Source: Syntrophaceae bacterium UBA4810
GTDB lineage: Bacteria; Desulfobacterota; Syntrophia; Syntrophales; Smithellaceae
NCBI GenBank assembly: GCA_002402545.1
Contig: DHGA01000095.1
Coordinates: 1 to 19,626, forward strand
Reading direction: 5' to 3'
DNA: 19,626 nucleotides
In this document: positions 1-5,164 of the stretch, in pieces
Position numbering within the stretch: the first letter of the stretch is position 1
How the letters are laid out: each line of letters begins with the position of its first letter
Notes under the pieces: generated by a model
The model's database searches: none
Seen by the model: the letters and a program-made list of their open reading frames with translations, nothing else
What the model was told of the DNA's origin: nothing
Position numbers and translations under genes: made by a program

Positions 1-486
1 GGCATAAAATTTTTCAATGTCTTCGGCCCCAACGAATATCATAAAGGCGATATGACCAGCGTCATCTGCAAGGCTTTTAACCAGATTAGAGAAACAGGAA
101 AGATGCGCTTGTTCAAATCCTACAAAAAAGAGTATCCTGACGGCGGCCAGATGCGAGATTTTGTTTACGTGAAGGATTGCCTGAATGTAATGTGGTGGTT
201 TTTAAAAAACCCCGAAGTCAACGGCATATATAATCTGGGAACAGGCAAGGCGCGTACATGGAAAGATTTAATCAAGGCCGTGTTTGCCGCGATGGAGCGC
301 AAAGCCAATATTCAGTATATTGAAATGCCCGCAGCGCTGCGCAATCAATATCAGTATTTTACCGAAGCGCAGATGAATAAACTCAAATCAGCCGGATGTC
401 CTGTTTTCTTCGCACCGCTGGAAGAAACGGTGCGGGATTATGTTGTTAATTATCTGCAGAATATAGATCCTCATTTAGAAAAATAA
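1..486 (+). CDS. hldD: ADP-glyceromanno-heptose 6-epimerase, C-terminal half (5' end outside window)
   Basis: Cytoplasmic NAD(P)-dependent short-chain dehydrogenase/epimerase of the ADP-heptose pathway, which makes the heptose of the LPS inner core. The reading frame is open from base 1, so the gene enters from the left edge; 161 codons remain of a family that is usually about 310-330 residues. What remains matches the C-terminal substrate-binding half of HldD: FNVFGPNEYHKGDM just after the missing catalytic region, then RDFVYVKDC, the IYNLGTGKA turn, and a tail with a YQYFTEAQ..L..AG pattern like the E. coli enzyme. The next gene, kdsB, makes the activated Kdo of the same LPS core, which fits. 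A general GDP-sugar epimerase is less likely because HKG-M and RDFVYV are typical of HldD. The NAD-binding Rossmann motif cannot be checked here. Confidence 0.9.
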   Translation, partial: GIKFFNVFGPNEYHKGDMTSVICKAFNQIRETGKMRLFKSYKKEYPDGGQMRDFVYVKDCLNVMWWFLKNPEVNGIYNLGTGKARTWKDLIKAVFAAMERKANIQYIEMPAALRNQYQYFTEAQMNKLKSAGCPVFFAPLEETVRDYVVNYLQNIDPHLEK

Positions 487-540
487 GTAACAATAAAACA
501 TAAACAAATAATATGGTTTTTATTCAAATATACTGTCAGA

Positions 541-666
541 AACGATTTCGTAAAAAGCTCCAGAGACAAGGCGCGCAAAGCCTGAGGAGTGAGGCCTGCT
601 TTTACGTAGGTCGCAATGACGAAGGATGCAGCGTAACGCAGTATATGGGCTTTTTACGGAGACGTT
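541..666. repeat. MITE-like intergenic repeat with imperfect terminal inverted repeats (element 1)
   Basis: The segment begins AACGATTTCGTAAAAAGC and ends GCTTTTTACGGAGACGTT. The reverse complement of the end matches the start at 16 of the first 20 positions, so this is a 126-bp element with terminal inverted repeats and no coding capacity. Inside are AGGCGCGC (569-576) and TGAGGAGTGAG (583-593), boxes also present in the same order and spacing in the repeat at 9124-9256. From memory, similar intergenic repeats ending in a CTTTTTACG-type arm are common in deltaproteobacterial genomes; this is not verified here. It ends 2 bp before the kdsB start codon and contains the GGAG that serves as its ribosome binding site. 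Confidence 0.6.
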
Positions 667-668
667 AA

Positions 669-1418
669 GTGAAAAGAGAAATAGTTTGTATTATTCCCGC
701 GCGCTATGAATCCAGCCGCTTTCCGGGCAAGCCTCTGGCTGATTTGTGCGGTAAGCCGATGATTCAACATGTTTACGAGCGCGCTTCCAAAGCTAAAGCG
801 CTTCCTTATGTGGCCGTGGCCACGGACGATGAAAGAATTTATGACGCGGTGAAAAAATTCGGCGGCAACGCCATTATGACGTCAGCCGCGCATAGTTCCG
901 GGACGGATAGAATCGCCGAAGCCGTGAAATCTCTGAATCTTTCCGCCGATGCTATTGTTGTAAATATTCAGGGCGACCAGCCGGTTTTTGAACCGGTACA
1001 GGTGGATGAAGTGATCGCGCCGCTGATTGCCGAGCCGGCGTTAGTCATGTCCACATTAATTTACAAAATTGTCTTGGAAGAAGAAATAACCCATCCGCAC
1101 GCCGTAAAGGTTGTTTTTGATAAAGATTATTTTGCTCTTTATTTTTCCCGCGCGACCATTCCTTATGTGCGCGACAAAAAACTAAAAGCCGATTACTACA
1201 AACATCATGGAATCTACGCTTACCGCCGCGATTTTATCGATACTTTCACCGGGCTGCCTGAAGGCAAGCTGGAAAAACTCGAAGCGCTCGAGCAGCTGCG
1301 GGCTTTGGAACACGGTTACAAAATAAAAGTTGTCATCACGCCTTATGATTCTGTTGAAGTGGATAACCAGCAGGAATTGGAAAAAGTGCGCCAGATTATT
1401 AAGGCAAAAAATACCTAG
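669..1418 (+). CDS. kdsB: 3-deoxy-manno-octulosonate cytidylyltransferase (CMP-Kdo synthetase)
   Basis: Cytoplasmic enzyme that joins CTP and Kdo to give CMP-Kdo, the activated sugar used to attach Kdo to lipid A. The protein has 249 residues, the normal length. It opens with the nucleotide-binding signature IIPARYESSRFPGKPL, has the metal-binding NIQGDQP loop (G102-D103), and ends with the expected VEVDNQQELEKVR segment. The start is GTG at 669 with GGAG at 658-661, seven bases upstream; no earlier in-frame start gives a better N-terminus. It follows hldD in the same direction after a 182-bp gap that is mostly a repeat element, so the two may form an LPS-core transcription unit. The ribosome binding site lies inside the repeat's terminal arm. 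The gene converges with the minus-strand gene at 1449, and no clear terminator is visible in the 30-bp gap. Confidence 0.95.
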   Translation: MKREIVCIIPARYESSRFPGKPLADLCGKPMIQHVYERASKAKALPYVAVATDDERIYDAVKKFGGNAIMTSAAHSSGTDRIAEAVKSLNLSADAIVVNIQGDQPVFEPVQVDEVIAPLIAEPALVMSTLIYKIVLEEEITHPHAVKVVFDKDYFALYFSRATIPYVRDKKLKADYYKHHGIYAYRRDFIDTFTGLPEGKLEKLEALEQLRALEHGYKIKVVITPYDSVEVDNQQELEKVRQIIKAKNT

Positions 1419-1448
1419 AACAGCCCAGATGTTTGCTGCTGAATAAAT

Positions 1449-1865
1449 TTAATCCCAATCCAGTTTGTTAACCGCCAGATTGTTTTCCGTCTCTTGCCTT
1501 TTCCCTTTGGCCATTTTTTTCAAACAAGCATTCAGAATATTTTCGATGCCGTTTGTCCTGGCCACTTCTTTAAGCCAGCCGAGCTCAGCCTCGTGAATCT
1601 TCTTATCGGTCAGGGAAATGATAATTGCGTCATGGATAAAATATTCAGCTATTTTTGGTTTGGAAAAAAGAGGCGGCGAATCATCGATGTTTTTGTTGCT
1701 AATTATTTCATCAATCGCGTTTTTGCAGAATTTCTTTTCGAAACCCATTATCGCTCCGATGCGCATCATTAATTGTTTTTCTTCATTCCGGATTTCGCGG
1801 TCCTTGCGAATCAAAAGCATTAACCCCCTAAAATAAAGGCTTCTGTCAATAATAGATATTTTCAT
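1449..1865 (-). CDS. TerB-like domain protein
   Basis: A 138-residue, probably soluble, helical protein. Two stretches, KDREIRNEEKQLMMRIGAIMG and DKKIHEAELGWLKEVARTNG, repeat the acidic D-x-x-I-x-x-x-E pattern seen in the two halves of TerB (tellurite-resistance B) domains. This is the only basis for the family call. No ter operon partners are nearby, so a tellurite role is not supported; stand-alone TerB-like proteins occur widely with unknown roles. The ATG at 1865 has no clear Shine-Dalgarno sequence. An internal ATG at 1820 (residue 16) has AGGGGG ending three bases upstream and may be the true start, giving 123 residues. The gene lies downstream of the AtpI-like gene on the same strand with a 103-bp gap that holds a perfect 14-bp palindrome. 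Confidence 0.6.
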   Translation of the reverse strand: MKISIIDRSLYFRGLMLLIRKDREIRNEEKQLMMRIGAIMGFEKKFCKNAIDEIISNKNIDDSPPLFSKPKIAEYFIHDAIIISLTDKKIHEAELGWLKEVARTNGIENILNACLKKMAKGKRQETENNLAVNKLDWD

Positions 1866-1891
1866 AATTTACGCTTGATTAATGTTTTACA

Positions 1892-1905
1892 GCAAAATAT
1901 TTTGC
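1892..1905. promoter_or_regulatory. Perfect 14-bp AT-rich palindrome upstream of the TerB-like gene
   Basis: GCAAAATATTTTGC is a perfect palindrome 26 bp upstream of the annotated start of the TerB-like gene. No run of T follows it on either strand, so it does not look like a terminator; an operator for a dimeric regulator is possible. This is shape only and could be chance in AT-rich DNA. Confidence 0.2.
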
Positions 1906-1968
1906 AAGAAAGTTAATTATTTAAACAGCTCAAAATAAACGTGTGCTGTTGGATGTTTTAAAAAATCT

Positions 1969-2214
1969 TTATAAATCCAGCCCTCTTTTTTTCGCTTCTG
2001 TATAAAGTTTCCAGATACAGATGCCCACAGCTATAAAAAAAGATAAAAGCATTATATTGGGTGTTGTTCCCAGGATTTCATCGATAAGGTAGCCGACATA
2101 GAGAAACAAAAAAGACGATACAACCATCGCGATTCCCCAGGCCGATAACATCAGGATGCCGCCCAGCTTGGCATATTGTTTTTGTTTTTCTGTCTGTAAA
2201 GGTTCCTGGGTCAT
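1969..2214 (-). CDS. AtpI-like F0F1-ATPase-associated membrane subunit
   Basis: An 81-residue membrane protein with a short charged N-terminus (EKQKQYAKLGG), a first transmembrane helix (about residues 15-38), a YLIDEILGTTP loop, a second helix (about 50-66) and a short basic tail. This is the layout of the AtpI / F0F1-ATPase subunit family (AtpQ-like), which helps c-ring assembly or Mg handling beside bacterial ATP synthases. The reading frame extends up to 2322, but the start is placed at the ATG at 2214. That start has AGGA at a seven-base distance, and a longer form would overlap the 70-aa gene upstream and add a residue stretch unlike the family. The c-subunit gene lies 1.8 kb away on the same strand, which supports the call; atpB is not in the window. 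Confidence 0.75.
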   Translation of the reverse strand: MTQEPLQTEKQKQYAKLGGILMLSAWGIAMVVSSFLFLYVGYLIDEILGTTPNIMLLSFFIAVGICIWKLYTEAKKRGLDL

Positions 2215-2284
2215 TCTTTGTTCCTGATTCAACAGCCCTAAAGGGAGAACATTGTCGTGGCAGGTTGTGGCGCGCCAATAGTTA

Positions 2285-2497
2285 TTAAGACACCTGGATG
2301 AAATTAACGAATCTCTTGGCAAGATCGAATGCCGGTTCGGTAAAAAGCGCTATCAGCAGGCACAAAAGGATGAATATAATAATTAAGTCAGAAGTTCGGA
2401 CGTTTCGATATTTTTTTTTGACAATTATAAGAATAATGCCTCCAACAATCAGTGCAGCCAAATGCAGGAACGGAAAAAGTTTTAGAAAAAAATCCAT
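2285..2497 (-). CDS. Small two-helix membrane protein (70 aa), unknown function
   Basis: This gene is not recognised. It encodes 70 residues with two hydrophobic helices, about residues 9-27 and 37-54, separated by a basic loop (KKKYRNVR), which suggests an inner-membrane hairpin. It is supported as a real gene by a very good ribosome binding site, AGGAGG, five bases before the ATG at 2497, and by a promoter-like sequence at 2529-2557. It is followed after 70 bp by the AtpI-like gene on the same strand, so the two are probably co-transcribed, and the protein may work with the ATP synthase F0 sector. That link is inferred from position only. Confidence 0.65.
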   Translation of the reverse strand: MDFFLKLFPFLHLAALIVGGIILIIVKKKYRNVRTSDLIIIFILLCLLIALFTEPAFDLAKRFVNFIQVS

Positions 2498-2528
2498 TTA
2501 ACCCTCCTTGGTGGTAAGAGTATAAGGC

Positions 2529-2557
2529 ATAATTATGAAAAACAACATAGATGTCAA
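2529..2557 (-). promoter_or_regulatory. Putative sigma-70 promoter for the 70-aa membrane protein and AtpI-like gene
   Basis: On the minus strand TTGACA (2557-2552) is a perfect -35 box, followed after 17 bases by AATTAT (2534-2529), a 4/6 match to the -10 box. It lies just downstream of the terminator of the Cache-domain gene and about 30 bp ahead of the ATG at 2497, as expected for the first promoter of a separate short operon. Confidence 0.5.
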
Positions 2558-2565
2558 GGCAATTA

Positions 2566-2610
2566 AAAAAGGCCGGCCTTGCGTAACGTAAAACATTGGC
2601 CGGCCTTTTT
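2566..2610 (-). terminator. Rho-independent terminator of the atpE/Cache-protein transcript
   Basis: AAAAAGGCCGGCC at 2566-2578 pairs perfectly with GGCCGGCCTTTTT at 2598-2610, a 13-bp stem with a 19-base loop. On the minus strand the stem is followed by a further T run. It lies 26 bp beyond the stop of the Cache-domain gene. The symmetric A/T flanks mean it could stop transcription in both directions. Confidence 0.85.
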
Positions 2611-2635
2611 GGTCTCTAGTTTGAATTAATTTTAC

Positions 2636-3949
2636 TTATTCGTCATCATCATCGTCGAAAGATGATAAGACGTCTCCTTCTGAACCTTCAGGAATTTCAG
2701 CCTGTAAGGAGCGGCCAACACCGCGAACCAAAAGGAACATGATAAAGAACAGAATGATCATGGCCAGGCCGAGAATAATAATAATCGTTACTGTCCAAGC
2801 TCTCGATTCTTTTTCAATGCTTGCTGAAACTTTTTTGATTGCTTCATTATACTTTTCAATTTCCACGCCCAGGGCTACAGCTCCGAAACCGGCAGGAGCG
2901 GGAAGGTTAGACGCGTAAAATGGGATTGGCGCGTAGGCGACAAACTTGTTGATTGCACGAAAGTTATACGCCTTGACGCCTGATTTTCCGGCTACTGCGT
3001 CTTTGGCCACATCAAAGATATGGGGATCCATGAAACCCAAGTTGAACATGTTTAGCGCCTCTTCTCCCCTTTCCAAAAGCCTCTTATAGTTTTGTTCGTT
3101 GACGATCGGAACAACTGATCCGTTATAATTGAGCCCCACTATATGATAATCATTGGGATGAGAAATGAGAAACCCGCGGGAATCGAACATATAGGCGTAA
3201 TTGCCGGTAGAAGCGTCAGATTCAAAGACTCTTTCTGCCTGCGTGGGAATCAGCTGATCGGTAAACTGAGCCAGATGCCGATAGTCCAAAGACAGCACAA
3301 TCATACCTGCGAAACCGTTTTGATCGAATACCGGCGTGGCAAAACGGACAACACCGGAGAATCTCTTTCCTTTACTAAAATCATCCTTGTTTATATACCA
3401 GCCGGTAACCGGGGACACATAAGCTTCACCCTTGTTGAGTGTTTTTGTTCTGGCAAAATAAACTTCAGACTTATATGTCGTGTTGGCGGGAATGCTGACA
3501 TTCGTCAGTTTTGCTGCCGGCAGGGCTTTGCCGTCAACGACCTTTATTTTTTCGTTGCCGTTTTGGTCAATTAGCGCGAATTCTTTGTATAGCGGAACCA
3601 ATACCTGCTGGACTTTGCCGTCTCTTTTTACCCAGAGCGGTTTTTTGTTTTCAGAAACAAACTGTTTATATACGGTTTCTGTCGAGGGAATGATGGTTGC
3701 AATCTGCAAATCTTTTTTACATTCCATCAGAAAACTGGCAATTTCATTTGCTGTGTTGACGGCTCTCGCTTTTATATCTTCCTGAGCTTTGGTGTCGAGA
3801 ACGTTCACGGCTCTTTCTTTTATTGTATCACCCAACTTAAACATTCCGTTAGCAATTAAAAACGCCATCAGCGATAAGGGGATTACAATAAGCAGGAAGA
3901 ATACGCCTCCTATATTGAAAAACTGCCTATCTTTTTTGCTTTTTGACAT
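2636..3949 (-). CDS. Membrane-anchored double-Cache sensor-like protein without an output domain
   Basis: A 437-residue inner-membrane protein. Helix 1 spans about residues 12-34, a large periplasmic region about 36-383, and helix 2 about 385-409. The periplasmic part looks like a dCache ligand-binding domain: GEAYVSPVTGWYIN, then a GFAGMIVLSLDYRHL strand, then YMFDSRGFLISHPN, the same order as in chemoreceptors and histidine kinases. After helix 2 only 28 residues remain, ending in an acidic FDDDDDE tail. There is no HAMP, methyl-accepting, kinase or GGDEF domain. The stop is followed by a clean terminator, so this is the natural end and not a truncation. The ATG at 3949 has GGGGGA at seven bases. 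It lies 49 bp downstream of atpE on the same strand and is probably co-transcribed. The histidine kinase at 5165 carries its own Cache domain. Its partner is unknown. Confidence 0.85.
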   Translation of the reverse strand: MSKSKKDRQFFNIGGVFFLLIVIPLSLMAFLIANGMFKLGDTIKERAVNVLDTKAQEDIKARAVNTANEIASFLMECKKDLQIATIIPSTETVYKQFVSENKKPLWVKRDGKVQQVLVPLYKEFALIDQNGNEKIKVVDGKALPAAKLTNVSIPANTTYKSEVYFARTKTLNKGEAYVSPVTGWYINKDDFSKGKRFSGVVRFATPVFDQNGFAGMIVLSLDYRHLAQFTDQLIPTQAERVFESDASTGNYAYMFDSRGFLISHPNDYHIVGLNYNGSVVPIVNEQNYKRLLERGEEALNMFNLGFMDPHIFDVAKDAVAGKSGVKAYNFRAINKFVAYAPIPFYASNLPAPAGFGAVALGVEIEKYNEAIKKVSASIEKESRAWTVTIIIILGLAMIILFFIMFLLVRGVGRSLQAEIPEGSEGDVLSSFDDDDDE

Positions 3950-3998
3950 TATAAATTCCCCCTAACCTTTGTTAATTTTTAGTTAACTTGTTAAATAA

Positions 3999-4370
3999 TT
4001 AACCCAAAAAATAACGCGTGTAAGGGTTAGCAAACAAAAGCACCAAAGAAACAACCAGGGCGTAAATGGCGATGGATTCGGCCATAGCCATACCGACTAA
4101 CATGGTCATCATAATTTTGCCCTGCACGCCGGGATTTCTGCCCACTGCCTGACAAGCTCCGCTGGCGGCAGTTCCAATACCCAATCCCGCGCCAACAGCG
4201 CCGATGCCAATGGCCAAACCAGCGGCGATCATTGCTCCGACGGCAAAGTTAGCTTTTGCGGAATCCGCAGCCGGGATAACCTCCGCTGCCAAACCTACCG
4301 AACTTGACGCTGCCAAAATTACTATGGTGATAGTGGTAGCCCAAAATTTTTTACCGAGTTTTTTTAACAT
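3999..4370 (-). CDS. atpE: ATP synthase F0 subunit c with N-terminal signal-like extension
   Basis: Proteolipid of the rotor ring of F-type ATP synthase, an inner-membrane protein of 123 residues. Residues 1-29 form a basic-then-hydrophobic leader ending in GLAA, which looks like a cleavable signal peptide; such long c subunits are common in Deltaproteobacteria. Helix 1 is glycine-rich (GLGIG at 62-66), the polar loop is GRNPG (R78-N79-P80), and helix 2 has the ion-binding carboxylate in AMAESIAIYALV (E98, S99). Compared with the Na+-type ring of Ilyobacter, the positions of Q32 and T67 are I65 and I100 here, which argues for H+ rather than Na+; this is inference. The ribosome binding site AAAGGAG lies seven bases upstream. 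The usual partner atpB is absent, and the next gene is a Cache sensor-like protein. A sigma-54-like promoter lies about 110 bp upstream. Confidence 0.93.
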   Translation of the reverse strand: MLKKLGKKFWATTITIVILAASSSVGLAAEVIPAADSAKANFAVGAMIAAGLAIGIGAVGAGLGIGTAASGACQAVGRNPGVQGKIMMTMLVGMAMAESIAIYALVVSLVLLFANPYTRYFLG

Positions 4371-4482
4371 TATTTTTTCTCCTTTCCGATTAATGTTTGA
4401 TAATAATTCATAGGCAAGCTAACATAAATTATATTTACTGAAAAGTGAAAATAATCTTGTTTTTATGCCACGAATTTAATTT

Positions 4483-4497
4483 GCACGATATGTGCCA
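4483..4497 (-). promoter_or_regulatory. Candidate sigma-54 (-24/-12) promoter upstream of atpE
   Basis: On the minus strand the sequence reads TGGCACATATCGTGC: a perfect TGGCAC -24 box and GTGC for TTGC at -12, with GG and GC ten bases apart, the fixed spacing of RpoN promoters. Transcription would start near 4471, about 100 bases before atpE. A sigma-54 activator of the NtrC family is encoded 3.3 kb away at 7741. The activator's binding site is not known. Confidence 0.4.
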
Positions 4498-4810
4498 TTA
4501 TCAGAGATAAAGGTCGAGGAATTAACAGTTTAACTGAATAGTCAGGCCTTTAACCGCTTGCCGGCAGAGCGTCTAATTGCCTGAGATTGTTTTGATTCGT
4601 CTGACTTTGAGTTCATTATGTCCGGGAATGTAAATATCTGAATTTTTTATTTGATAGGTTCTGGCAACGGAATCATTTCTTGTGCTTGGTTGAAAGTTTT
4701 GTTAAATTATCATGTCTAAAACTTTAAAAACATGTAGAAACAACAAGGCGAGCTCTTTTTATTTACGGTTAATCGAAGAATGTTTTGTCGGCCATATTTT
4801 ATATTGAAAT

Positions 4811-4829
4811 TTTACGGTTAGACCGTTAA
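4811..4829. promoter_or_regulatory. Small inverted repeat, possible operator upstream of the 62-aa gene
   Basis: TTTACGGT and ACCGTTAA flank a three-base centre; the inner arms ACGGT/ACCGT pair perfectly and the outer part has one mismatch. A TTACGGTTA half-site also occurs at about 4762-4770. The position, 53 bp before the next start codon, suits an operator, but no regulator can be named. Confidence 0.25.
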
Positions 4830-4881
4830 TATCAGCGCAAATCGCTTTTGAGGGTTCTCTGATTTTCGGTAAAGGATTTTT

Positions 4882-5070
4882 ATGCAGGAAATTTTGACCG
4901 CGGTTACATATCCGATAGTTTGGCTTATTTGTTCTTACTTTTTAGGAATCGAAAGCGGTCTGGGAAAACTTCTTATTTCTCTGACGGCGGCAATTCTGGT
5001 CTATGTGTTAATGGGAATGGCTAAATCTCAGAAAGCGGACGATAAAAACGGAGATGATGCCCGAAAATAA
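4882..5070 (+). CDS. Small membrane protein (62 aa), unknown function
   Basis: This gene is not recognised. It encodes 62 residues with two hydrophobic segments (about 5-22 and 27-45) and a highly charged C-terminus (KADDKNGDDARK). AAGGA lies five to six bases before the ATG at 4882. The regular helix-hairpin pattern and the ribosome binding site support a real gene, but a chance frame cannot be excluded. It ends 94 bp before the histidine kinase on the same strand and may be transcribed with it. A role as a small partner of the membrane kinase is possible but rests only on position. Confidence 0.5.
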   Translation: MQEILTAVTYPIVWLICSYFLGIESGLGKLLISLTAAILVYVLMGMAKSQKADDKNGDDARK

Positions 5071-5164
5071 TATTCTCAAGTCAATCTGTATGTTCAGATC
5101 ATTTTATAAATCTTATACAGTTAATAATAAGACGGCAAATATCATCATTTTGGGGATAATATAA

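Larger units (their letters stand above)
4371..4881. other. Divergent intergenic region between atpE and the histidine kinase block
   Basis: This is 511 bp of AT-rich DNA with no convincing open frame on either strand. It must carry the control regions of both divergent blocks. I see a minus-strand GG-N10-GC sigma-54-type box at 4483-4497, a TATAAT on the minus strand nearer to atpE without a good -35 box, and a small palindrome at 4811-4829 ahead of the plus-strand genes. No repeat copies of other parts of the window were found in it. Confidence 0.5.

Noticed and set aside
1969..2322. 117-residue version of the AtpI-like protein
   Set aside because: The extra N-terminus overlaps the upstream gene and is unlike the family; the ATG at 2214 has a good ribosome binding site.
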